From NCBI GenBank assembly GCA_938082505.1, contig CALLLH010000016.1, positions 62,001 to 126,000 of the forward strand: a stretch of 64,000 bases of DNA. The letters run 5' to 3'. Below the pieces are notes generated by a model, which saw only the letters and a program-made list of their open reading frames with translations, did not search any database and had not been told where the DNA came from. Shown here piece by piece: positions 17,127 through 25,700 of the stretch. Within the stretch, counting starts at the first letter, position 1; the number at the start of each line of letters is the position of its first letter. The translations under genes and the position numbers were made by a program. This DNA comes from an uncultured Flavobacteriales bacterium (GTDB lineage: Bacteria > Bacteroidota > Bacteroidia > Flavobacteriales_D > Sanyastnellaceae).

Positions 17127-18469
17127 GGAGGGGGGATTTTGACCTTCATTCCCGGCTTCAATCCTGCCGGGGGAACCACATTCATGCGCATCACATCGTC
17201 GAATCCGGCGTGGGCATATTGTCTTGAAATGGTCCAATAGGACTCACCCTCCTTGACGGTGTGCCAAATCCAAGGCCCCGAGTCCTCATTGGTCTCCACC
17301 GGAACCGTGGGCTCCTGATGGCGTTGAACCGCCCCTGGAATCTCGAGCAGTTGTCCTACCCGGATCACATCCCCCTCGAGTTGGTTGTGATGCCGGATCT
17401 CATCGATTCTGACGCCATGTTCGCGGGCGATCGTGCCGAGGACATCGCCCGGGCGCACGACATATCGCACGGTTGGGATGGGCCGGTTTCGTTCTGGACG
17501 GATGCCGCAAGGCATGGCGGGAGGGCCATCCGCAGTCATGGCTGATGGGGGCATCAGCAGCAAGGGGCGGTCTTCGGTGAAGGCCACGGAATCCGTGGTA
17601 TACCAAGGGTTTTCGTGACGAATTGAAAGGCGCTGTTCTCCTTCGCAAGGCAACTGACTGAAAAAGAGGTCGCCTTCTGGGCAGGTCGTCCTGACCATCC
17701 GCTTTTCCCTGAGCAGCCAGAGCGACTGCATGTCATCGCGGTTGAAATTCCGGTCCACCTGGAGGATGACCCTCAACAGGTGGAGCCATTCCAACAAGCC
17801 GGAATCGAGGGCTTCGAGGTCCAGTTTCTCTGCTGCCCGCCGTCCGCGCACGAAGCAGATGACCTGATGCAGGGGGAGGTCGGGAAAGGCCAGGGTGGCC
17901 TGCCGGGCATGGGCCACTGCAGCGGGCGTCATTTTTTCGGGCAGGTGTCTTTCGTCCCAGCCTCTCCTGATTTCGAGTCCGTGATACAAGGCGGAAGGGA
18001 GGTCCATCGCCCAGGGGCCCGCTCGGCGGCCCGGCCCATAATAGGCATTGTCCCAACCGGTCAGGGCCATGGGCAAAATGGCCCATTCCCCCGGCATGCC
18101 CGCGTCTTGGAAGGCCGACTCCGTTGGGTTCCTGTAGCGATCCGCGGCAGCCTCCATCAGCCTGAAGGCGAGCATGTCGTCGGCAAGCAGATGGCGCAGT
18201 GCCCGGTCCGCATGGTACTCCGCGAGGGGGAGCCCCTCGAGCAAATCGGTGAGCTGATGGGCCCAACTTGACCGGACACGCCAACGATCGGGTTCCAGAT
18301 TCGGCTCGAGAGGAGCCAGCACGCTCCCGGGTTCAAGGGATTCGAGATCGTGCACCCATGCCTCCTCTTGCATGGAACGGATGAGGTGGTTCCACCCGCT
18401 CATGTCGGGTTGTCCAACCGCCACTCCCCGAAATGCAAGAAGGGCAACCGTGAAGGCAAACCTCGGCAT
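17123..18469 (-). CDS. LysM protein with a degenerate lytic-transglycosylase (MltD-like) domain
   Basis: The 448-residue protein has a signal peptide (MPRFAFTVALLAFRG, cut near 20), an MltD-like SLT domain at about 65-240, and two C-terminal LysM repeats (about 335-378 and 400-448) that bind peptidoglycan. The SLT region keeps the MltD landmarks GMPGEW, GPGRRAGPWAMDLPSALYHGL and WDERHLPEK, but the segment that should hold the catalytic Glu (LPxVES in MltD) reads LPMALTGW, with Leu136 at that place, and the 'AYNxGxGRV' segment is also altered. It is therefore probably a glycan-binding, non-cleaving homologue. It is the first gene of the SGNH/SGNH/MBOAT operon. The frame is open to an ATG at 18487, but 18469 gives a proper signal peptide. 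Confidence 0.85.
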   Translation of the reverse strand: MPRFAFTVALLAFRGVAVGQPDMSGWNHLIRSMQEEAWVHDLESLEPGSVLAPLEPNLEPDRWRVRSSWAHQLTDLLEGLPLAEYHADRALRHLLADDMLAFRLMEAAADRYRNPTESAFQDAGMPGEWAILPMALTGWDNAYYGPGRRAGPWAMDLPSALYHGLEIRRGWDERHLPEKMTPAAVAHARQATLAFPDLPLHQVICFVRGRRAAEKLDLEALDSGLLEWLHLLRVILQVDRNFNRDDMQSLWLLREKRMVRTTCPEGDLFFSQLPCEGEQRLSIRHENPWYTTDSVAFTEDRPLLLMPPSAMTADGPPAMPCGIRPERNRPIPTVRYVVRPGDVLGTIAREHGVRIDEIRHHNQLEGDVIRVGQLLEIPGAVQRHQEPTVPVETNEDSGPWIWHTVKEGESYWTISRQYAHAGFDDVMRMNVVPPAGLKPGMKVKIPPP

Positions 18470-18553
18470 GCACGAGTTTATCAGCATTATCGGACACGAA
18501 TATGGTCCAGATCCGGAGTATTTTTAGGGCACGCGCCAGCAGCGCGCTGCAAG

Positions 18554-20587
18554 ATGCCAACATCCTCCATATCCGAACTCAAGGCACGTCTTGCTGCGTT
18601 GCAGGAAGAATGGCGGGAGGTCAATGATCAATTGGAGCGGGAGACGGGCTTGCCATCGGACCATGGAGGCTTGGAGGCATCCCGCTTGGAAGCGGCACCG
18701 GAAGTGCGCATTCTGGACAACGCCGCGGACGGAATTTTCACTTTGGATGGGGAGGGATGCCTACGGTACATCAACCTGGCCGGGCTCCGCATGCTGGCGT
18801 CGAAAGGAGAGGACCTGATCGGGACCCAATTGATGAAGATGCTGGCGCCACGGGCCAACCGCAGGCTGATTGCTGAAGTGGGCCAATGGCTGAAGGAACC
18901 TTTGGAGTCAAAGACCTTTCTCATGGTCGACATGCCGGTGATGAACCGGTTCGGGGAGAAGCGATGGCTCAGCTTGCACCTGCAGAGGGAGTCGGATGCG
19001 GAAGGCAACATCACGGAGATCCAGGGCATCGCCAGGGACATCACCGAACAGCAAAGATTGCAATTGGCGTTGAGGCGCTCGGAGGAGCATTACCGGGGCA
19101 TCATCGAGAACATGGAGCTCGGCATCCTCGAGGTGGACAATGAGGAGAGGATCATCAGGGCCTTTCCCAAGTTCTGTGCAATCGTGGGCTATTCGGAAGA
19201 AGAGCTGCTGGGGCGCAAGGCCTCGGAAGTCTTCATGCGGGCGGAGGACGCGCTCAAGATGGACGCCCGGACCGCGGATCGGAATGCAGGTGAGTCGGGG
19301 CTGTACGAATGTGTGGTCAGGAAGAAGAATGGAGAGGATGTCTGGCTGCTCATCAGTGGAATTCCGATTCGGGACGAGCACGGAGAAGTGGTGGGGTCAA
19401 TGGGAATCCACTATGACATTTCCGCAAGAAAGAAGGATGAGCAGGAGCTGGAATCAGCCCTCAGGGATGTGGAGGCGGCACGGCGCTCCGAGCGGGTATT
19501 CCTGGCCAAGATGAGCCATGAGATCCGAACACCGATGAACGCCATCATCGGGATGTCCCATCTTTTGGAAGCCACGCATCTGAATGAGGAACAACAGGCT
19601 TTCGTCGGCGCCATCTCCAAAGGGGGGGAACTGCTGAAGGGGCTCCTTGATGACATTCTGGACCTTGCTCGGCTTGAGGACGGACAACTTTCATTGAACC
19701 CGCGAACGACCTATGTGAAGCCTTTGTTTGAAGGGGTGGTGAAGGTGTACGGTATGATGATGGCTGAGAAAGGGGTGGACTTGACATTGAGTTGGGATGG
19801 GACATTGGATGTGCCCATTGGAGTCGATCGGAGCGCCCTCTCCCAGGTATTGCTCAACCTGGTGGGCAATGCTGCCAAGTTCACCGAGAAAGGCAGGGTG
19901 GTGATCCGGCCGACACTGAGGCTTGGGCAGGATTCGGATGTGATGGAGGTGGCTGTCGAGGATACGGGCATAGGAATTCCGGCCCACGCCATCGACCGCA
20001 TCTTCGATCGGTTCCAGCAATCCGATCAGCCGAAAAGTGGGGGCGGAGGTGGAAGTGGGCTCGGCCTTTCCATCGTCCGGGAACTATGCACCCTTCACGG
20101 AGGTCGGGTGTTCGTGGAGAGTGAGGTGGGGACTGGGAGTGTATTCACATTCAGTTTTGTCGTTGACGTGGTGCAGGGGCAGCATATCGAAAACAAGGGG
20201 CTGGATGTAGCTGCACTGAAAGGCAGAAAAGTGTTGATCGCCGAAGACAATGCGGTGAACGCACTCTATCTGTGCAAGTTGCTCTCTCGATGGGAGATGG
20301 AGTACACGGCAGTAGAAGATGGTGAAAAGGCGGTGGAAGCGTGGAAAAAGGGGAGCTATGACTTGATCCTCATGGATATACAGATGCCTATGTGCGATGG
20401 GATGGAAGCGACAAGGATTATCAGGTCAGCAGAATCAACCGTTCATAGCCGAACGCCCATCATCGGTTTGAGCGCGTTTGCGTTCCATGAGGACGTGGTG
20501 GATGGATTGGCGTCTGGCATGGACGGATACCTCAAGAAACCCTATTCCCCAGATGAATTGGCCGGAGCCATAAACGCTTGGTTGTGA
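18554..20587 (+). CDS. PAS-PAS hybrid sensor histidine kinase with receiver domain
   Basis: The 677-residue protein contains a short coiled coil, two PAS/PAC domains (about 50-180 and 185-305; '[14 protein letters not shown]' and '[16 protein letters not shown]' end each), a HisKA domain with [14 protein letters not shown] (His322), an HATPase_c domain ([24 protein letters not shown]) and a receiver domain with phosphoacceptor Asp608 (LILMDIQMP) and Lys near 'YLKKPYS'. There is no membrane helix, so it senses cytoplasmic signals, and its phosphorelay partner is not encoded nearby. The ATG at 18554 is preceded by a TATTTTTA box. It is divergent from the LysM operon, 84 bases away. Confidence 0.95.
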   Translation: MPTSSISELKARLAALQEEWREVNDQLERETGLPSDHGGLEASRLEAAPEVRILDNAADGIFTLDGEGCLRYINLAGLRMLASKGEDLIGTQLMKMLAPRANRRLIAEVGQWLKEPLESKTFLMVDMPVMNRFGEKRWLSLHLQRESDAEGNITEIQGIARDITEQQRLQLALRRSEEHYRGIIENMELGILEVDNEERIIRAFPKFCAIVGYSEEELLGRKASEVFMRAEDALKMDARTADRNAGESGLYECVVRKKNGEDVWLLISGIPIRDEHGEVVGSMGIHYDISARKKDEQELESALRDVEAARRSERVFLAKMSHEIRTPMNAIIGMSHLLEATHLNEEQQAFVGAISKGGELLKGLLDDILDLARLEDGQLSLNPRTTYVKPLFEGVVKVYGMMMAEKGVDLTLSWDGTLDVPIGVDRSALSQVLLNLVGNAAKFTEKGRVVIRPTLRLGQDSDVMEVAVEDTGIGIPAHAIDRIFDRFQQSDQPKSGGGGGSGLGLSIVRELCTLHGGRVFVESEVGTGSVFTFSFVVDVVQGQHIENKGLDVAALKGRKVLIAEDNAVNALYLCKLLSRWEMEYTAVEDGEKAVEAWKKGSYDLILMDIQMPMCDGMEATRIIRSAESTVHSRTPIIGLSAFAFHEDVVDGLASGMDGYLKKPYSPDELAGAINAWL

Positions 20588-20655
20588 ACGACTTTGTGAA
20601 AGGACCAATGCGAAATATTTGCCCTCTGTCTTTGCTACAATGACTACTAAATGGG

Positions 20656-20680
20656 TATATGAGTAGATAAAACTCATATA
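20656..20680. repeat. Inverted repeat TATATGAG / CTCATATA
   Basis: Perfect 8-base arms at 20656-20663 and 20673-20680 with a 9-base centre. It could be an operator or a hairpin; there is no protein evidence either way. Confidence 0.6.
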
Positions 20681-20780
20681 TAATATTGCCTAATCGACAT
20701 ATTATATATAAATTGCCATGTGTGGTTGACAGGCACTTCAACTCTGTTGGAGTCAATCACAGTTGTGAATCGTAGAGAAG

Positions 20781-20801
20781 CACCCGCAACGGCGGGTGTT
20801 T
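20781..20801 (+). terminator. Hairpin with short T run, possible terminator
   Basis: Arms CACCCGC (20781-20787) and GCGGGTG (20792-20798) with loop AACG, then TTT. It lies about 190 bases past the hybrid kinase stop. The T run is short, so it may instead cap a small RNA from this gap. Confidence 0.4.
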
Positions 20802-20905
20802 CCATTTCACCCCACGCCTCCCCGCCGGGCCGCATTTTGGGAACTTGTGGAGAAGCCCGTTGAGCAGCCCGTTTCGGCCCTCCCATATTGACATAAATTG
20901 AACGC

Positions 20906-21379
20906 ATGGACAGTGACAGATCGCGCAGACGCTTCAAGGTCATGGGGGGCAGAAGGACCTTCGATGTATGTTCTTATGTTACTGAAATGATGGGCTCTGG
21001 CTTGGAATTCAACCTCTATGTCGGTTGTGACAGCCAGAATTACCGGAGCCACACAGTCTATGTCACCACGGTGGTCTTCCGCTATCCCGGGTCCGGCGCC
21101 CACGTCATTTTCCGCAAGGAAAAAGTGCCCAAGATTGATGACCTGTGGACCAAGCTGTGGGGAGAGACCGAACGGGCGGTGGACATCGCACATCTTCTCA
21201 GAGAAGAGACTGGGGTGGAGGTGGAGCAGATCGACCTCGACTTCAACACCGATCCGAGCTATCCGTCCAACAAATTGCTCAGTGCTTCCGCGGGATATAT
21301 TCATTCGCTCGGCTTTCAAAGCGGTGCGAAACCGGGATTGCTCATGGCGGCCTGGGCCGCAGATGCGCTGTGCCATTGA
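20906..21379 (+). CDS. YkuK-like (DUF458) RNase H-fold protein
   Basis: The 157-residue protein matches the YkuK/DUF458 family, which has an RNase H-like fold: 'FNLYVGCDSQNYRSHTVYVTTVV' region with the conserved Asp in GCDSQ, 'LREETGVEVEQIDLDFN', and a C-terminal 'KLLSASAGYIHSLGF'. The biochemical role is unknown. The ATG at 20906 is 5 bases after TAAATTG. Its stop overlaps the TTG start of the next gene, so the two are likely translated together. Confidence 0.85.
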   Translation: MDSDRSRRRFKVMGGRRTFDVCSYVTEMMGSGLEFNLYVGCDSQNYRSHTVYVTTVVFRYPGSGAHVIFRKEKVPKIDDLWTKLWGETERAVDIAHLLREETGVEVEQIDLDFNTDPSYPSNKLLSASAGYIHSLGFQSGAKPGLLMAAWAADALCH

Positions 21380-21912
21380 GGGCGGCTACATTCTGTGAGG
21401 TGGTCGCATTGCAGGCTTCACTGGATGAACTTTGGGCGTTTTTTTCAACGGCGCGGAACCTCGAACACCTGACCCCGCCTTCCCAAGGTCTCAGAATTGT
21501 CCGCGGAGGGGATGAGCCGATCGAACCTGATGCGGTCATCCACATTTCAGTCCGTCCCATTCCGGGCATCAGAGTGGGTTGGAAGACCCGAATTCTGGAA
21601 GTCAACCCTCCCGGTGGTTCCATGAAGGGTGAGGCTTGGTTCATTGATGTCCAGGAGGGTGGTCCGTTCGCTGCGTGGCACCATCGACATGCATTCCGGA
21701 GCATCCCCGGTGGAGGTACGGCCGTGATGGACCTCGTGGAGTATGCGCTGCCGATGGGGCGCGTTGGGCAATTTCTGGCCGGCTCATGGGTGCGCAAACA
21801 AGTCGAGGACCTCTTTCGGTTCAGACGCGAGGCTTTGCATCGGCAATTCGGGCAAGCGGGTATTCCGGATGACTGGAGGACGGGATGGACCGTTCAGGAG
21901 CAGCCCGTCTGA
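21376..21912 (+). CDS. SRPBCC-family (ligand-binding) protein with TTG start
   Basis: The 178-residue protein carries the SRPBCC pattern 'ASLDELWAFFSTARNLEHLTPP', then GIRVGWKTRILEVNPP, 'AAWHHRHAFRSIPGGGTAVMD' region and a C-terminal helix with 'FRFRREALHRQFG'. This subgroup binds small hydrophobic ligands; the ligand is unknown. The only start that gives the normal domain N-terminus is TTG at 21376, which overlaps the YkuK-like stop as TTGA. GTG further in would truncate the first strand. Confidence 0.85.
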   Translation: MRAATFCEVVALQASLDELWAFFSTARNLEHLTPPSQGLRIVRGGDEPIEPDAVIHISVRPIPGIRVGWKTRILEVNPPGGSMKGEAWFIDVQEGGPFAAWHHRHAFRSIPGGGTAVMDLVEYALPMGRVGQFLAGSWVRKQVEDLFRFRREALHRQFGQAGIPDDWRTGWTVQEQPV

Positions 21913-21994
21913 GGTCGAAGACGGGCGGACAAAGCGCCGTTTGGGGTCACAGGTTTCATGATGGGGCGCAGCCCTTGGCCTAAATTGCTGGCGA

Positions 21995-22711
21995 ATGAGA
22001 CACCGAAAAACATTGTTCATGGGTTTGGCACTTCAAGCGATGGTATTGCTGGGGTCCTTTTCGGTGGCGACGGCTCAATTCGACATCACCCCCACGGACA
22101 GCCTGGTGGACGTTTTTGGTGTAGACAGCATTACCCGGATTTTCCAGGTTGATTTCCCCAATACATCCGGCGACTCGCTCGGGCTCAGTTGGCGTTGGAT
22201 TGATGGGGGCTGGACCGAAGGCTGGGATGTGAATCTGTGCGACCTTGGCGAATGCTACACGGGTGTTCCCGCGGATGCGGACATGTTGCCCATGGGGCCG
22301 GAAGGCGCCGGTTTTCTGAAGCTCATTGTCAATGCGCTCGAGTTGGAAGGCAGCTGTTTCCTCCACTTCTGGGTCTGGCCGACAGGGAATCAGGACGCCC
22401 TGGTCCATGTGTTCTTCGACCTCAGGAATGAGACCGCGATGGGGCAATCAGAACATACCGGGGCGCCCTGTTCGGGAATCTCCGCCTACCCGGTGCCGTG
22501 CATGATCGGGAGACCCGTTTCCGTCCGGGGGCTGATCGATACCGGGTTGGAAGGACAGATGCAACTGTTCGACGCCCAAGGGACGTTGATTCCCTGCAGG
22601 ATGAATGGGGACGTTGGAGAATGGCGGTTGGAAACAGCCCATCTCGTTCCGGGGATCTACCTGTTGAAATATGACGATAACCGGCCGCCTTTGCGGCTAT
22701 TGATGGAATAA
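21995..22711 (+). CDS. Secreted protein with T9SS type A-like C-terminal domain
   Basis: The 238-residue protein begins with a signal peptide (MRHRKTLFMGLALQAMVLLG, cut after SVATAQ). Residues 30-150 form a beta-rich domain with no known family, containing paired cysteines (LCDLGECY). The last 75 residues (YPVPCMIGRPVSV, MQLFDAQGT, LVPGIYLLKY) have the T9SS type A sorting layout, so it should be exported to the cell surface or medium. TAAATTG ends 7 bases before the ATG. The C25 peptidase gene begins 16 bases after its stop and is probably co-transcribed. Confidence 0.83.
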   Translation: MRHRKTLFMGLALQAMVLLGSFSVATAQFDITPTDSLVDVFGVDSITRIFQVDFPNTSGDSLGLSWRWIDGGWTEGWDVNLCDLGECYTGVPADADMLPMGPEGAGFLKLIVNALELEGSCFLHFWVWPTGNQDALVHVFFDLRNETAMGQSEHTGAPCSGISAYPVPCMIGRPVSVRGLIDTGLEGQMQLFDAQGTLIPCRMNGDVGEWRLETAHLVPGIYLLKYDDNRPPLRLLME

Positions 22712-22727
22712 CCTGCCTCAAGAAACC

Positions 22728-25700
22728 ATGGCATCATCTTATCTGTTCCGCAGCATTGCGACGCTCAGCCTGTTTTTATTCTGTTCGGCCTCATGGGGCC
22801 AGACGGTCACCCTGCTCTCCGATGACCACGAAGGCATCGTCGTCAGGTTTGATTTCTCCGATCCCCAGTTGCTGGAAGTGGAGACCCCCAGCGGCCCAGC
22901 CTTCATACCGCGGGTGCTGGGAGATACGCCACTGTTGCGTGCAGGGGCGCCCGACCTGTCCAAGGTGGACGCCACCGTGCTCATTGCCCCGGAAAGCGGA
23001 ACACTGCTGGAAGTGTTGAGCAGTGAGTTCGTGGAGATGTCGGACATCGAAGTGGCACCGAGCAAGGGCAACCTCTACCGCAACGTGGATCCGGCTTCAG
23101 TGCCTTACGAATTTGGAGAGGCATACGGCATCGATGCTTTCCATCCGGCAGCACCGGCCTCATTGCGCACCCCATTCGTTGAACGCGGAATGCGCGGGCA
23201 GGCCATTTGGGCCCACCCTTTTCAATACAACCCGGTGACACGGGTCTTGCGGTCGTATTCCTCCATCACGGTGCGGGTTGTCGAATCCGATGCAGAAGCG
23301 GTGAACCCGGCATTGGCCGCGGTCCGCATTCACCCCATGGCGTCAGGGCAAGCCGGCCACCGCTTTCTCAATGCGGGAGGCCTTGAAGCCCGCTACGACT
23401 ACATCGAGGAACATGGCAAGGTGGTCGTGGTCACCGATGCGATGTACGACGATGTGCTGGCCCCCTTCATCCAATGGAAGCGGGAGAAGGGCCTCGAGAC
23501 CGAGGTGGTGTACGCCGCTGACTTCGGCAACGATTTCGATGCGATCAAGGATTTCCTGTCCGACCAGTATTTCAATGAGGGATTGACCCACGTCATCCTC
23601 GCAGGCGATGAGGACCAGGTGGCGGCCACCTTGGTGACCAACGGCGGTGGATCGGGCTATTGTGACCCCTGCTATGGTTTCGTCGAAGGAAACGACCATT
23701 ACCCCGAGTTCTTCGTGGGACGCATGCTGGTCCATACCGTGGAAGAGATGCAGACCTTGGTGGACCGCACACTCGAATATGAGAAGACCCCCTTCCTCGG
23801 CGAAGAGTGGTTCAACATCGCAGTGGGCATCGGGTCCAATGAGGGTGCCGGAATCGGCGACAACAATGAGGCGGACTGGCAGCACCAGAACGTCATCAAG
23901 AATCAGCTTCTTGATTACGGGTTCGAGGAGGTGTGGGAGCTGTACGATGGCAGTCAGGGAGGCAACAGTCCGACCGGTGGGGTCACAGCCGATGAGGCGG
24001 GCAACCCCAATGCGAACGACATGGTGGAGCTGGTCAACAAAGGGTTGAGCTTCATCAATTACACAGGCCATGGATACCATGGAGGCATCGCTTCGAGTGG
24101 CTTCGACATCAACGCCATCGGGCAGACGACCAACGCAGGCATGTACGGTTTCTTCGTTCCCGTCGCTTGCTGTGTGGGCGATTTCGATGAGGGTGAAGGC
24201 TCCGGAGACTGTTTTGGCGAGGTGTGGATCAAGCACACGGCCAATGGGGCCCCCGCCGGCGGCATTGGAGGGGCATTCTCGAGCGTGCTCCAGAGCTGGG
24301 CGCCACCCATGAGGGGGCAGGATGAGATGGTGGATCTAGTCGTGGAAGAAGGGGAAGTGGAGATCCATCACACCTTTGGCTCCATCGTGGCGCACGGCTG
24401 TGCAGGCATGATTGATGCATATGGAGGGGCAGGAGAAGAGATGATGGACACCTGGTGCGTCTTCGGAGACCCTACAACCGTGATGCGGACGGCATTCCCG
24501 GAAAACCTGGCGCTCGACCATCAGGATGTGGTCTTTCTGGGAACCCAGTCCATCGCGGTGTCGTGTCTGACCGATGGGGCGCTGGTGGCCCTGACGTTCG
24601 GGGATGAGATCCTCGGCACCGGATTCGTATCCAACGGCATGGTGACCCTTGACCTGCCCGCACCCATTTCCATTCCGGGAGACTACCTCATCACCGGAAC
24701 GGCCTACAACACCATTCCATACCAGGCAATCATTCAAGCGGTCCCCGCCGAGGGCCCCTATGTCCTCAACAATGGCAACGCGACCTTGGACGCGGCCGGC
24801 GATGCCGACGGACTGGTCGACCAGGGTGAGAGCATCACGCTGTCCTTGGACCTGACCAATGTCGGCGTCGAAACCGCGATGGACGTCATGGTCAACATTT
24901 CGACCGAGGATCCATGGGTGGTCATTACGGACGGAGCTGAATCCGCCGGAGACATTGAGGCGGACGGCAGCCTCACCTTGCCGGGATTCGCTTTCGATGT
25001 CATCCCGGGAGTGGAGGACCAACACCTCGCCTTCTTCGATGTGGAAATGACCGATGCGGAGGGCAATGTCTGGAACACCACTTTCAGCGTCATGTTGAAT
25101 GCCCCGCATTTCTCCGTGATGGACCTGGTTGTGGAGGATGGCGGCAATGGCATCCTGGAAAGCGGTGAGGTTGCGAACCTTGTGGTCACGGTCATCAATG
25201 ATGGCCACGACGCCACCGTCCCCAACCCATTTGCCATCCTGTCGTTGGATCATCCCGACCTCGCGCTTTATTTCAACGGGGTTTATCTGGATGCGGCCAT
25301 GTTGCCCGGGGAAACAGCCACCTTCTCTTACACAGTAGAGGTGGCGGAGGATGCAGCTCCCGGAGGCTTGGCCCAGATCATCTTCGAAGTCCAGGACGGA
25401 GTCTATGCGGCAGCGGCCGAATTCTTCGAGCCGATCAACCTCATCATGGAGACTTGGGAGAGTGGGGATGACCAGACGTTCCCGTGGGCGTATGATGGCA
25501 ATGTCGAATGGTTCGTTTCGGAGAACAACCCCTACCAGGGCGACTTCTGCATGGAAAGCGGGGACATTGCGGACAACCAGAGTACGGCGCTCACGATCGG
25601 CCTTGAGTTCCTGGGGGGCGGAGCATTGAGTTTTGCCCGTCGGGTTTCGTCAGAGGATGGATGGGATTTCCTCCGGATGTACATCGACGGTGACATGGTG

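Larger units (their letters stand above)
20588..20905. other. 318-base intergenic region, AT-rich and rich in dyads
   Basis: This is the only long gene-free stretch. Bases 20630-20720 are strikingly AT-rich for this genome. It holds an 8-base inverted repeat (20656-20680), a second imperfect dyad (TTGAC at 20725-20729 with GTCAA at 20751-20755 around a CTTCAAC/GTTGGAG stem), and a perfect 7-base stem (20781-20798). No convincing open frame of family type was found. It separates the hybrid kinase from the YkuK-like gene and may carry promoters or a small RNA. Confidence 0.5.
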
